From an uncultured Bacteroidales bacterium (GTDB taxonomy: Bacteria; Bacteroidota; Bacteroidia; Bacteroidales; F082), in NCBI GenBank assembly GCA_900317055.1, contig ONFF01000007.1, forward strand, positions 48,882 through 112,881: 64,000 nucleotides of DNA, in the 5' to 3' direction. Every line of letters begins with the position of its first letter. Within the stretch, counting starts at the first letter, position 1. The notes below the pieces were generated by a model that searched no databases, was not told the origin of the DNA, and worked only from the letters and a program-made list of their open reading frames with translations. This document shows, piece by piece, positions 27,688 to 36,880 of this stretch. A program made the translations under genes and the position numbers.

Positions 27688-30339
27688 ATGAAAAAGCTTT
27701 CACTCATTCTATCACTGCTTTTCGCAACTGTTTTCTGCTCTTTTGCCCAAACCTCAATGCAGGTTGATGAGACTCGGGCGTATAAAACGGCACAAGCCTT
27801 TGCCAACACCAAAATTGCCTTCAAGAACCAAGATCTAAAATTGGTTTCCTCCGAAGGCATGTTTGTTTACAATGTTGGCGAGCAAGGCTTTGTCATCATC
27901 TCCAACAACACCGTTTTACCTCCTGTGTTGGGATGGTCTAACCAAGGCGTTTTCCCAGACATGGAAGACGCTCCGGAAAACTTCTCCTCATGGATACAGC
28001 ATTATGCCGAAATGATAGAGTTTGCCTCAACCAATGGTATACATCCCGAAACCAAAATCCAACGCCTTTGGGACGAAGCAGCTCAAGGCATCTTCGGAAC
28101 CCGCAATACCACAACGGTCGACCCTTTGGTCAGCACGCGTTGGAACCAGGACTGCTACTACAACGAGTATTGTCCTGAGACAAATGGCGGCTGGTGGTGG
28201 GGCGGTCCCTGCGGCCATTGCTATGCGGGCTGTGTGGCCACGGCCATGGGTCAAGTGATGAAATACTGGGATTATCCTACAACCGGCTTTGGTTCACATA
28301 GTTATGTCCACAGCGAATATGGCGAACAAAGTGCCAACTTTGGCGCTACAACCTACCATTGGGATCAGATGCCCAATGAGATTTGGAGCACCAACGATGC
28401 CATAGCTACTCTGCTGTATCACTGCGGTGTAAGCGTCAACATGAACTATTCTGCTTCGGGCAGTGGTGCCCAATCAGCTGATGTAGAGACAGCTCTCCGC
28501 TCCTATTTCGGCTATTGCGGTGCCAAATACCACATGAAAAGCAGCTATCAGGACGAAGCTTGGAACGCGATGCTGAGGGCTGAACTCGACCAGTCGCATC
28601 CTGTATATTATTCAGGTGCCAACGGCGACAGCGGTCACGCCTTCGTTTGCGATGGCTATGACGACAACGACCTCTTCCATTTCAACTTCGGTTGGAGCGG
28701 CAGTGGCGACGCGTTCTATTCCACTTACGATGTAAACGGTTTCAACCAAGGTCAGGCGGTGGTGAACAACATCTTCCCTGTCAGTATTCAAGCCGATGCC
28801 AATGGGATCATTTATGTCAGTGAAAACGGTGTCGGAGACGGCTCATCATGGGACAATGCCACCAACAAATTGCATTTTGCCTCAGCCCTCTCGAGTGGTG
28901 GTAGCACAAGGGTTTGGGTAAAAACCGGCACCTACTACGGCGACACCAACGATACGGAAGGTGCTTTCTACATCTCGCCAAACAACCGTGTCTATGGTGG
29001 TTTTGAAGGCAACGAAGCTCCCGACTTCGACCTCTCTCTCCGTGATTTCGACAAGTTTCCTACCATCCTCGACGGACAAGGGGCGCGGCGTGTGTTGCTG
29101 CAAGACCAAGCCTTCACCTCTGCTACGATGCCCATTTGGGATGGTTTCACCATTCAAAACGGAGCCATCGGTAGCGGTGCAGGAGCCTACCTGAACAACT
29201 ATGTCACGCTGAACAACTGCACCATCATCAACAACACAGCCACCATGTACGGTGGTGGCATTTACATCAACTCAACGGGAGGCACTGCGCATGTCACGCT
29301 GAACAATTGCCGTATCACTGACAATAGCGCCTCTATGGGAGGTGGTGTTTGCGACCGCGTTGGAGCTGATTACAACAACTGCCGCATCAGCAACAATACT
29401 GCCACAACCAAAGGTGGAGGAATATACCTCTATAATAACACAGAGCCGACACTCAAAAACTGTGTCATCAGTAACAACTCAGCCAAAAACGCAGGCGGCA
29501 TGTATGCCCGTGGCAAGTTCACTGCCTACAATTGTGATTTCGTGATGAACCTCGCCACGGAGAGCATCGGAGGCGTCTATCATGAGGAAAGGCACAACAA
29601 ATACATCAATTGCATCCTTTGGGGCAACATGGCCAACGGTCAGCCAAGCCAGATGGATGGTGTGAGTGATTATGAGTACTGTGCTGTGCAAGGTGGAGCC
29701 GAAGGCACAGAGATAACCAATCTGTCAGCCGAAAACAGTGGCGTTGAACCTGGTTGTTATGTGCGATTCAATCATCCCGCCCAAGGCGCAGGAGCCGAAT
29801 ATCACAACAGCAATTGGAGCATTCATCCGCGCAGTATCTGCCTCAATGCAGGCAAGCCTTATACGACAGGTTTGGGTAACACCGACATTGCAGGTAATCT
29901 GCGCCTTCAGAAAGGTCGCGTGGAGATTGGTGCTTACGAAAGCTGTGCTTCGCTCACCCAGATTGAGGACGCTTTATATGAAAGCGATACTCCGTATTGG
30001 TTCTTCAGCCGTCCCTTGAACGAGCCCGGCTACTACACCCATGCGCTCGAAGGCCCTGACTGCGACAGTGTCATCGGCCTCACTTTGATGGTTTTGGAAG
30101 GCGTAACTGAAACTTCTGAAAATGCCATACAGGTATGGCCGAATCCCACAAAAGGCCTGCTGCACATCGAAGCGCAAGACATTGACAAACTAGAAATCCG
30201 CAATCTTTTAGGGCAGTTGGTATTGGAAGCAAGAAAAGCTGAAATCCTCAGCCTCGAAGGATTAGAAAAAGGCGTTTATTTCTTGATTGCCAGAAATAAA
30301 AACGGAGTAAAGACCGTTACCAAGGTAATCAAGGAGTAA
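27688..30339 (+). CDS. C10-family (streptopain-like) cysteine protease with beta-helix region and T9SS sorting domain
   Basis: The 883-residue protein has a signal peptide (to SFAQ, residue 21). A C10 propeptide (about 22-140) follows. The catalytic domain has Cys182 in CYAGCVATAMGQVMKYW and His317 in DSGHAFVCDGYDDN, followed by FHFNFGWSG. From about 375 to 750 there are right-handed beta-helix repeats such as GGGIYINSTGG and GGGIYLYNNTEPTLKNC. These are the architecture of polymorphic-outer-membrane or pectate-lyase-like modules, here probably a spacer or glycan-binding stalk. The C-terminus VWPNPTKGLLHIE...LEIRNLLGQLVLE is a type A T9SS domain. The protease is thus surface-displayed or secreted. 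It is the first gene of a unit with a thioredoxin-like lipoprotein and msrA. Confidence 0.92.
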   Translation: MKKLSLILSLLFATVFCSFAQTSMQVDETRAYKTAQAFANTKIAFKNQDLKLVSSEGMFVYNVGEQGFVIISNNTVLPPVLGWSNQGVFPDMEDAPENFSSWIQHYAEMIEFASTNGIHPETKIQRLWDEAAQGIFGTRNTTTVDPLVSTRWNQDCYYNEYCPETNGGWWWGGPCGHCYAGCVATAMGQVMKYWDYPTTGFGSHSYVHSEYGEQSANFGATTYHWDQMPNEIWSTNDAIATLLYHCGVSVNMNYSASGSGAQSADVETALRSYFGYCGAKYHMKSSYQDEAWNAMLRAELDQSHPVYYSGANGDSGHAFVCDGYDDNDLFHFNFGWSGSGDAFYSTYDVNGFNQGQAVVNNIFPVSIQADANGIIYVSENGVGDGSSWDNATNKLHFASALSSGGSTRVWVKTGTYYGDTNDTEGAFYISPNNRVYGGFEGNEAPDFDLSLRDFDKFPTILDGQGARRVLLQDQAFTSATMPIWDGFTIQNGAIGSGAGAYLNNYVTLNNCTIINNTATMYGGGIYINSTGGTAHVTLNNCRITDNSASMGGGVCDRVGADYNNCRISNNTATTKGGGIYLYNNTEPTLKNCVISNNSAKNAGGMYARGKFTAYNCDFVMNLATESIGGVYHEERHNKYINCILWGNMANGQPSQMDGVSDYEYCAVQGGAEGTEITNLSAENSGVEPGCYVRFNHPAQGAGAEYHNSNWSIHPRSICLNAGKPYTTGLGNTDIAGNLRLQKGRVEIGAYESCASLTQIEDALYESDTPYWFFSRPLNEPGYYTHALEGPDCDSVIGLTLMVLEGVTETSENAIQVWPNPTKGLLHIEAQDIDKLEIRNLLGQLVLEARKAEILSLEGLEKGVYFLIARNKNGVKTVTKVIKE

Positions 30340-30343
30340 AACC

Positions 30344-30979
30344 ATGAAAAGACTTGCATTCGTATTTTCCATTATTCTTATTGCCTTCGCATCATGCAAT
30401 AGGACTGACAATTACATCATCCCTGTAGATTACGAAAAGTATTACGAGGGTATCACCAGTCTAACCGAAAAGGAAGGCCGAGAGCTCAGCCAAAGGATTT
30501 ATATGGATTGGTACAACAATACGATGGGAAAGGAAATTCCTGACCTCAAAGTGAAAGACCTCGATGGGAAAACCGTCAAACTCAAGAAATGGCTTAAAAG
30601 AGAAACCATCCTCGTTTTCACCGACACGCATTGTGGATTTGGGGCGGAAGAGGTTGAAAAAGAATTACCAATAGCCATCGACAACATGAAGGATGAGCTT
30701 GTTGGCATTGACATTCTGTGCCTCGTTGAAGATATTGAGGATTCAGCACCTGGAGAAGCTCTTAATTATGCCAAGAGTCTTAAAGATATTTACAACAATA
30801 TATTCATCATCGATCAACAGGATGCCTTACGGATGAACCTCACTGGCAGTCCATCTAAATTTTACATTGACAAAGACCAAATTGTAAGACAAGTCCACAT
30901 TGGTTTTGCTATGAATCAAGAACAGCGTGAGGAAAGTATCCGCCAAGGAATCTCTCTAATGAAAAAGGAAAAAAAATGA
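30344..30979 (+). CDS. Thioredoxin-fold lipoprotein with a single active-site cysteine
   Basis: The 211-residue lipoprotein (signal with AFASC, Cys19) has an AhpC/TlpA-like fold: EIPDLKVKDLDGKTVKLKKWLKRETILVFTDTHCGFG, then GSPSKFYIDKDQIVRQVHIGF. In typical TlpA proteins the site is CxxC; here it is CGFG, so only the first Cys remains, and the following cis-Pro region is GSPSKF. A one-Cys site cannot run the usual dithiol exchange. It may form mixed disulfides or act as a peroxidase or binding protein. It starts 4 bases after the protease stop and its own stop overlaps the msrA start (ATGA), which indicates a tight operon. Confidence 0.8.
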   Translation: MKRLAFVFSIILIAFASCNRTDNYIIPVDYEKYYEGITSLTEKEGRELSQRIYMDWYNNTMGKEIPDLKVKDLDGKTVKLKKWLKRETILVFTDTHCGFGAEEVEKELPIAIDNMKDELVGIDILCLVEDIEDSAPGEALNYAKSLKDIYNNIFIIDQQDALRMNLTGSPSKFYIDKDQIVRQVHIGFAMNQEQREESIRQGISLMKKEKK

Positions 30980-31455
30980 AAAAAGCATATTTCTCAGCAG
31001 GTTGCTTCTGGGGCGTGGAGTATTACTTCAAGCGTCTCAAAGGCGTGACAAAGACCGTCGTTGGATTCATGGGTGGCGATTTGGAAAACCCGAGCTATAA
31101 ACAAGTCAAGACAGGCACCACGGGGCATTTAGAAACCATCGAAGTTGAATATGATCCCAATCTGGTTTCCTACGAAGCCTTGGTGCGCTATTTCTTTGAG
31201 ATCCACAACTTCGAGCAAGTCGACGGCCAAGGCATCGATATCGGTTCGCAATACCTTTCCGCCATTTGGTTCAACGACACCACGGAGCGCGACACGGCCA
31301 TTAAGGTTTTTGGCGAATTAATGCAGATGGGCTATCATCCCGCCACGCAGATTCGACAGGCCATGCCTTTCTACACCGCAGAAGATTACCATCAAAATTA
31401 CCTCGACGAAAGGCAGGAAACACCAGAATGTCACATTTATCGGAAGATTTTCTGA
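30976..31455 (+). CDS. msrA: Peptide-methionine (S)-S-oxide reductase MsrA
   Basis: The 159-residue protein begins MKKAYFSAGCFWGVEYYF with the catalytic Cys10 in GCFWG. It has the family blocks VGFMGG, GHLETIEVEYDP, FFEIHNFEQVDGQGIDIGSQYLSAIW and AEDYHQNYL. There is no signal peptide, so it is likely cytosolic. It reduces methionine-S-sulfoxide in proteins with thioredoxin as donor. Its translational coupling to a thioredoxin-fold lipoprotein and an upstream secreted cysteine protease is unusual. No msrB is adjacent. The resolving Cys could be Cys152 in ETPECHIY. Confidence 0.95.
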   Translation: MKKAYFSAGCFWGVEYYFKRLKGVTKTVVGFMGGDLENPSYKQVKTGTTGHLETIEVEYDPNLVSYEALVRYFFEIHNFEQVDGQGIDIGSQYLSAIWFNDTTERDTAIKVFGELMQMGYHPATQIRQAMPFYTAEDYHQNYLDERQETPECHIYRKIF

Positions 31456-31461
31456 AAAACA

Positions 31462-31532
31462 TGTAGGGCTGTCACATCGTGGCAGCCGCATTTGTATTTG
31501 CAATGCGGCTGCCGTGATACGGCAGCCCTACA
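31462..31532. repeat. 71-base imperfect palindrome between convergent genes
   Basis: TGTAGGGCTG and CAGCCCTACA form the base. The arms continue through (T/C)C(A/G)..ATC..GGCAGCCGCATT with several G-U compatible changes, closing on a short loop near 31494. It probably ends both convergent transcripts and looks like a dispersed repeat rather than a simple terminator. Confidence 0.75.
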
Positions 31533-31548
31533 AACCTGTTTTTGGTGG

Positions 31549-34230
31549 TTATTTCACCACAAATTTCTGCGTAACACCATCAATGGCAATAAAATACATG
31601 CCTTGAGGCAGGTTTGTCACATCAATTTGTTGGGTTTCTCCTGTGATTTGACCTGTCATCAAGGTTTGACCCATGGTGTTGGTGATGCGATATGCGTTGG
31701 TTTGAGACGCGATAAATTGCGTCTCTACAAAGAGGATACCATGGGTAGGATTCGGATAAACCGTTAAGGTCCCTGAGCCCGTCGAAGGACCGTTCTCTTC
31801 CAGACCATCGGTATGCACCGTAACGAAATCATGGATGCCGTCTGCCGACATTGCCGGTGCCGATTCACATTCACCACCGACAATTGTGTTGATGGCGGTC
31901 ACCTGATAGTAATAGGTCTCGGAACTGGTATCATGGTCATCAAAATGCATGTCCGTACCAGTGGCAATGCCAATCAAATCATAGTTTTGGCCATTGGTGG
32001 AACGATAGACATAGTAACCGTATGTCGAGCTTATCGTTCCTGCCCAAACCACATTTGTGACTGTAATGTTGTCGATAACCAAAGAATAATTCGACACATG
32101 GGTGAAATGGCGGAAACCGAGGTATATCTCCTGACCTTCGTATGCCGAAAGGTCGACAGAATAGGCATGATACGGATAGCCGGAATCCCATTCGGCAATA
32201 GTAGCGATGTTCATTCCGTCACCTGAAGCTACAGCCACCCCAAAATGCTCCGTCGAATATGAGGGGTCAAAACCCGAAGCATAGAAGGTCATCGAAGCAT
32301 TCTCCATCACCTTCACTTTTGGCATAAAAGCGTAGTTATCAGGCTGAAGCGATCCCAAACCATTCATATAGGAAAATGAACTTAGCGAGGCGTTGGTGTT
32401 GGTCGTGTTCACCGAACCATCCGAGTTCATACCGCCACCATTATAGATGCCAAAGATCTGTCCGTCGCCATCGGCATCGAGGAAGGTCCAGCCTTGTGGG
32501 TCTTCTCCAAAACCAGTGTAAATCTCGCGTTCCCACGAAATCCTCACTTTATCACCCAAATTCTCGGCCTTGAGGTTTTTGGGAGCGACACAGTCCAACT
32601 CAGCTTCAGCACATTGAGGAGCAGCAAGGGCATAATAGTCACCTGTCTCGCGACTACCCTCTTGGATAATACGGATGCAATAATTAGAGGTGTAACGGTT
32701 CACCTCGTGGGTGAAAGAAGTCTCACCGTGATTGAGCATGGCAATCAACTCATTATCAGCATAAACCAATGCACCTATGGCAGGGCGTGTCACCTCAGCC
32801 TCAACGCCAGTCACTTTGATGTCATCGACGCAGAGGAAATAGGTCTCGCCCGTCGTGTTGAAGTGGCGAATGGCGACATAGATTTGCTGTCCGGCATAAG
32901 CTGAAAGATCGGCGGAATACTCAGTGTAGGTACCCGTGCTGTTCCACTCCTGAATCATGGTGAAATCTGAAGGATTGGTGTTGCCCGAAGTGGAAACAGC
33001 CACCCCAAAATGCTCAGGGTCGGGGGCAATGCCAGGCATGTCGGCATCGCAAGCCATGAAGGTGATGCGACCATTGGCGGTCGGAGTCAATCGTGGCGTG
33101 ACGATGAAATTGTCGGGGTTGAGTTCATCCATTCCAGCCATCCACGACCATGAACGCAGACCGATGCCTCCATTATAACCTCCGTATGGATACACACGGA
33201 AGTTCTGTCCATCGTTATTGGCATCGATGAGGGTAAGGTCCATCAAGGTGCTGTCGGCAAATTCGTAATAGAGTTCCTCCACGGGAAATGGCACACTCAT
33301 TTCGGGTAATGTCCAAGAGAGTTGCACCTGGTTACCGTCGCTTTCGGCGTGAAGACCTGTAGGCGAGCCTTGGAAGTGGTCGGGCGTGCGGTAAGTCCAA
33401 GCGTATTCGTTCTCAATCATTGCGCCATTCTCATAATAAGCACGAATGGTGGTCGTGTGATTCGAGCCGTCCGCAAAACCGTTGGTATTCAGCAAATAAC
33501 TAGTGCCAAAATGATTCTGGGCCACTGTCTGGCCATCAAGAACGATGTCGCTACCGATATAAAAACCGGCGTTGAGGTTTCCGACAAAAACATTGTCAAT
33601 GCAAATGGCAAACTTGTCAGTGCAGTTGAAATGGCGGATGGCAAGATAAACCTCCTGACCTGCGTAAGCAGAAAGGTCAACGGAGTACACATGCCAATTG
33701 CCTTGTCGTGTTCCGTTGTATTTTGCGGTCAGATTCCATTCCTGAAGGGTAGTGAAAGCCGATGGATTGTCATTGACCGTCGTCGAAATGGCTACGCCAA
33801 AATGCTCGGCGGGATAAGCCTCATCCATAGCACTGGCATGAAAAAGTATCTCGCCGCTTTCAGGAACAATCAAGCGGGGCGAAACCATGAAATTGTTGGG
33901 CGTGAGCGGTGAAGTAGTGGCATTGTCGTAAGAATACGACACCAGCATACCATCGAAACCGCCAAATCCCATGCCGCCAGTTGAAGGCAGTTGCCAGTTG
34001 TGGCCATCACCATCGGCATCGATAAGGGTCCAGTCGAGGATGCGGCCTTCTTCAAAGTCCTCCTCAAAATCCCAATAGTACGCTCCATCGGGGGAATAAA
34101 CGCCTGGTGCGCGATAAAGCACATAGCCCGAGGCCGATACATAATTTTCTATGCCCTGTTGGGCTTTCGCTCCAAAGGGAGCGGTCATCAGTAGTGCCAT
34201 TGTCAGGAATGGCAGGAGGTGTTTTCGCAT
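31549..34230 (-). CDS. Surface adhesin with three cleaved-adhesin (K) domains and T9SS sorting domain
   Basis: The 893-residue protein has a signal peptide (to AKAQ, residue 24). Three copies of the jelly-roll 'cleaved adhesin' domain are found at about 53-215, 325-475 and 575-735. Each has (L/F)IDA(D/N)xDGxxW/F, (P)xNFxVxPRL or an equivalent, EHFGVA(I/V)S, and YS(V/A)DLSAYxGQxxYxxxRHFN/T...DN(V/I). These resemble the haemagglutinin/adhesin domains of P. gingivalis gingipains and HagA. Fibronectin-III-like linkers lie between them. The end VYPNPTHGILFVE...GMYFIAIDGVTQKFVVK is a T9SS type A domain. No protease domain is present, so it probably binds host protein or glycan. Two short palindromic repeats are read in frame near the C-terminus. 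Confidence 0.88.
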   Translation of the reverse strand: MRKHLLPFLTMALLMTAPFGAKAQQGIENYVSASGYVLYRAPGVYSPDGAYYWDFEEDFEEGRILDWTLIDADGDGHNWQLPSTGGMGFGGFDGMLVSYSYDNATTSPLTPNNFMVSPRLIVPESGEILFHASAMDEAYPAEHFGVAISTTVNDNPSAFTTLQEWNLTAKYNGTRQGNWHVYSVDLSAYAGQEVYLAIRHFNCTDKFAICIDNVFVGNLNAGFYIGSDIVLDGQTVAQNHFGTSYLLNTNGFADGSNHTTTIRAYYENGAMIENEYAWTYRTPDHFQGSPTGLHAESDGNQVQLSWTLPEMSVPFPVEELYYEFADSTLMDLTLIDANNDGQNFRVYPYGGYNGGIGLRSWSWMAGMDELNPDNFIVTPRLTPTANGRITFMACDADMPGIAPDPEHFGVAVSTSGNTNPSDFTMIQEWNSTGTYTEYSADLSAYAGQQIYVAIRHFNTTGETYFLCVDDIKVTGVEAEVTRPAIGALVYADNELIAMLNHGETSFTHEVNRYTSNYCIRIIQEGSRETGDYYALAAPQCAEAELDCVAPKNLKAENLGDKVRISWEREIYTGFGEDPQGWTFLDADGDGQIFGIYNGGGMNSDGSVNTTNTNASLSSFSYMNGLGSLQPDNYAFMPKVKVMENASMTFYASGFDPSYSTEHFGVAVASGDGMNIATIAEWDSGYPYHAYSVDLSAYEGQEIYLGFRHFTHVSNYSLVIDNITVTNVVWAGTISSTYGYYVYRSTNGQNYDLIGIATGTDMHFDDHDTSSETYYYQVTAINTIVGGECESAPAMSADGIHDFVTVHTDGLEENGPSTGSGTLTVYPNPTHGILFVETQFIASQTNAYRITNTMGQTLMTGQITGETQQIDVTNLPQGMYFIAIDGVTQKFVVK
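31704..31725 (-). repeat. Palindrome GAGACGC...GCGTCTC inside the T9SS-domain coding sequence
   Basis: Perfect 7-bp arms GAGACGC/GCGTCTC enclose GATAAATT. It is read in frame as part of VETQFIASQT. Confidence 0.65.
31768..31791 (-). repeat. In-frame copy of the CTGAGC..GTCGAAGG repeat
   Basis: GGTCC and GGACC flank CTGAGCCCGTCGAA. Read on the minus strand it encodes GPSTGSGT just before the sorting domain. It is related to the intergenic copy at 15021-15059 and to 41413-41438. Confidence 0.7.
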
Positions 34231-34335
34231 AAATCAATGTGATTAAAGTGGATTTGAAATTGGGCTGCAAAGGTAGGATTTTATCGCTGACAATCCAAAA
34301 TCTTGAAGCAAAACCAAATAAAAAGGCTATTTCTG

Positions 34336-34365
34336 TTTGACAAAAAGAAATAATCGTTACCTTTG
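34336..34365 (+). promoter_or_regulatory. Complete promoter of pckA (TTTG, 18 bases, TACCTTTG)
   Basis: TTTG at 34336-34339 and TACCTTTG at 34358-34365 have the -33/-7 spacing known for Bacteroidetes. The -7 element is 27 bases before the ATG at 34393. Confidence 0.75.
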
Positions 34366-34392
34366 CACATCATTTCAACTAAACTAACAATT

Positions 34393-36024
34393 ATGGCAAA
34401 AAACATCGAAGAGATTAAAGCCGCGTTGGCCGAATATGGCATCACCGGCACAAAGAATGTTTACTATAACCCGAGCTACGAACAGCTCTTCAAGGACGAG
34501 ATGGACCCCGCCTTGACTGGCTACGACAAAGGCGTGTTGACCGAACTCGACGCCGTCAACGTGATGACGGGTATCTACACCGGCCGTTCGCCCAAGGACA
34601 AATACATCGTCATGGACGCCAAGTCGAAGGACACCGTGTGGTGGACCACTGAGGGCTACAAGAACGACAACCATCCGATGAGCGAAGAGGTCTGGGCACA
34701 AGTGAAAGACCTCGCCAAGAAACAGCTCAGCGGCAAGAACCTCTATGTGGTTGATGCCTTCTGCGGTGCCAACAAGGACACCCGCATGGCCGTCCGCTTC
34801 ATCATGGAAGTGGCATGGCAAGCCCATTTCGTGCTGAACATGTTCATCAAGCCCACGGCTGAGGAATTGGCTGACTTCAAGCCCAACTTCACCGTTTATA
34901 CCGCCTCGAAGGCCAAGGTCGACAACTACAAGGAACTCAGCCTCAACAGCGATACCTGCGTGGCATTCAATGTCAGCAGCCGCGAACAAGTCATCCTCAA
35001 CACCTGGTACGGTGGCGAGATGAAGAAAGGCATGTTCTCAATGATGAACTATTACCTGCCGCTGCAAGGCATCGCCGCCATGCACTGCTCCGCCAACACC
35101 GACATGAAGGGCGAGAACACCGCCATCTTCTTCGGCTTGAGCGGCACTGGCAAGACCACCCTTTCGACCGATCCGAAGCGTCTGCTCATCGGCGATGACG
35201 AGCACGGTTGGGACGACGAAGGCGTGTTCAACTTCGAAGGCGGCTGCTATGCCAAGGTCATCAACCTCGACAAAGAGAGCGAGCCCGACATCTACAACGC
35301 CATCAAGCGTAACGCATTGCTTGAAAATGTCACCGTCGATGCCAATGGCAAGATTGACTTCAAGGACAAGAGCGTGACCGAGAACACCCGCGTCTCCTAC
35401 CCCATCGAGCACATCGAGAAGATCGTGAAGAATGTGCGTCCCATCTCGGCTGGTCCCGCCGCCAAGAATGTCATCTTCCTCAGCGCCGACGCCTTTGGCG
35501 TGCTGCCTCCTGTCAGCATCCTGACACCTGAACAGTGCAAGTACTACTTCCTGAGCGGCTTCACCGCCAAGTTGGCAGGCACCGAGCGCGGCATCACCGA
35601 GCCTACGCCTACCTTCAGCGCCTGCTTCGGCCAAGCCTTCCTTGAGTTGCACCCGACCAAATACGCCGAGGAACTGGTGAAACGCATGGAACAGAGCGGC
35701 GCCAAGGCTTATTTGGTGAATACCGGGTGGAACGGCACGGGCAAGCGCATCAGCATCCGCGACACGCGTGGTATCATCGATGCCATCCTCGATGGTAGCA
35801 TCGAGAAGGCTCCGACCAAGATGATTCCGTACTTCAACTTCGAAGTTCCGACCGCATTGCCGGGCGTCGACCCGAACATCCTTGACCCGCGCGACACCTA
35901 TGCCGACAAGAACGCTTGGGAAGAAAAGGCTAAAGACCTGTCCTCACGCTTCATCAAGAACTTCGAAAAGTTCACGACGAACGACGCTGGTAAGGCTTTG
36001 GTGGCTGCTGGACCGAAACTTTGA
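34393..36024 (+). CDS. pckA: Phosphoenolpyruvate carboxykinase (ATP)
   Basis: The ATG at 34393 gives 543 residues. The kinase-1a P-loop GLSGTGKT lies at about 249-256 after [17 protein letters not shown]. The metal-binding [22 protein letters not shown] and the [14 protein letters not shown] and [18 protein letters not shown] segments are family signatures of the ATP-dependent enzyme. In rumen and gut Bacteroidales it works in the carboxylating direction (PEP to oxaloacetate) toward succinate and also in gluconeogenesis. Codon bias is strong, as for enolase, suggesting high expression. It is monocistronic with a good promoter and terminator. Confidence 0.97.
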   Translation: MAKNIEEIKAALAEYGITGTKNVYYNPSYEQLFKDEMDPALTGYDKGVLTELDAVNVMTGIYTGRSPKDKYIVMDAKSKDTVWWTTEGYKNDNHPMSEEVWAQVKDLAKKQLSGKNLYVVDAFCGANKDTRMAVRFIMEVAWQAHFVLNMFIKPTAEELADFKPNFTVYTASKAKVDNYKELSLNSDTCVAFNVSSREQVILNTWYGGEMKKGMFSMMNYYLPLQGIAAMHCSANTDMKGENTAIFFGLSGTGKTTLSTDPKRLLIGDDEHGWDDEGVFNFEGGCYAKVINLDKESEPDIYNAIKRNALLENVTVDANGKIDFKDKSVTENTRVSYPIEHIEKIVKNVRPISAGPAAKNVIFLSADAFGVLPPVSILTPEQCKYYFLSGFTAKLAGTERGITEPTPTFSACFGQAFLELHPTKYAEELVKRMEQSGAKAYLVNTGWNGTGKRISIRDTRGIIDAILDGSIEKAPTKMIPYFNFEVPTALPGVDPNILDPRDTYADKNAWEEKAKDLSSRFIKNFEKFTTNDAGKALVAAGPKL

Positions 36025-36068
36025 TTTTTCTCACGCAGAATTCGCAGAAATCGCAGAATAATTTAGAG

Positions 36069-36100
36069 AAACGAGCCGCTCCGATTGGGGCGGCTTGTTT
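36069..36100 (+). terminator. Terminator of pckA
   Basis: AAACGAGCCGCTCC pairs with GGGGCGGCTTGTTT (14 bp with two G-U pairs) around GATT, starting 44 bases after the stop codon. Confidence 0.82.
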
Positions 36101-36162
36101 TGCATTATCCTTGCTAATTTTCAAAACCAACATCTTTTCCATTCCTGTTGTTATTATTTTTG

Positions 36163-36170
36163 TATTTTTG
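36163..36170 (+). promoter_or_regulatory. Bacteroidetes -7 promoter element (TATTTTTG)
   Basis: TATTTTTG lies 51 bases before the ATG at 36222 and downstream of the pckA terminator. Confidence 0.5.
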
Positions 36171-36221
36171 CACCTTAAATTAATAATTGTTCAAACTAAC
36201 TATACTAAACTGGCTACTACA

Positions 36222-36845
36222 ATGAAAAAACTATTTACTCTTATCGCTGCTATCTTATTGTGTTTCAACATAAACGCACAGAATCCATTCGACGACGAGC
36301 AAGTTATCGTCACTCCCGATTCGTTGCACCTTTATTTCTACGGCTGCTCTCCTCATGGTGAACGGGTTTGCATCTCCAACTACACTTCAGAAGATTTGGT
36401 CATCAACCGCTGTTATGCCGAGAACTTCCATGTGGAATGCCTTTACGAAGGTAACAACATCGCACAAACGGGCATGATCGTTCCCATTGGCGAGACCATC
36501 TACCTCGACACTTACGCCTCGCCGATTGCAAAAGATGTTTACGGAACTCTATACATCGATACCGACTTTGGCATTTATACCATCACCCTTTATTATGAGA
36601 CCTCATATGGTGTTGAAGAAAATGCCATGGTATTCAGCCTTGCTCCCAATCCTGCCAACGAACACCTCACCATCAAGGGCGAAAACTTGGGCATGGTAAG
36701 CATCTTCAACATGTTGGGACAAAAGATGGAAGACCATTTTGCCGAAGGCAAGGAACTCATCATTTCCACGAGCCATTATCCGAATGGCATATATTTTGCA
36801 AAGACCACCCAAGGCGAAACCAAACGCTTCATTATTGCACATTAA
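36222..36845 (+). CDS. Small T9SS-exported protein of unknown function
   Basis: The ATG at 36222 opens a signal peptide (MKKLFTLIAAILLCFNINAQ) and gives 207 residues; the longer upstream frame runs through the pckA terminator and is not real. Residues of about 22-125 form a beta-sandwich-like module: DSLHLYFYGCSPHGERVCISNYTSEDLVINRCYA..., similar in feel to immunoglobulin-like or choice-of-anchor domains. The end SLAPNPANEHLTIKGENLGMV...YPNGIYFAKTTQGETKRFIIAH is a T9SS type A domain. It is therefore a small surface protein; no activity can be assigned. It may be co-transcribed with the DUF6263-like gene 35 bases downstream. Confidence 0.75.
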   Translation: MKKLFTLIAAILLCFNINAQNPFDDEQVIVTPDSLHLYFYGCSPHGERVCISNYTSEDLVINRCYAENFHVECLYEGNNIAQTGMIVPIGETIYLDTYASPIAKDVYGTLYIDTDFGIYTITLYYETSYGVEENAMVFSLAPNPANEHLTIKGENLGMVSIFNMLGQKMEDHFAEGKELIISTSHYPNGIYFAKTTQGETKRFIIAH

Positions 36846-36880
36846 TCTATCAAATCAAATAACAAAAATCACATTAAAAA

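Noticed and set aside
36021-36221. N-terminal extension of the small T9SS protein
   Set aside because: The stretch contains the pckA terminator and the gene's own promoter element; the signal peptide starts at 36222.
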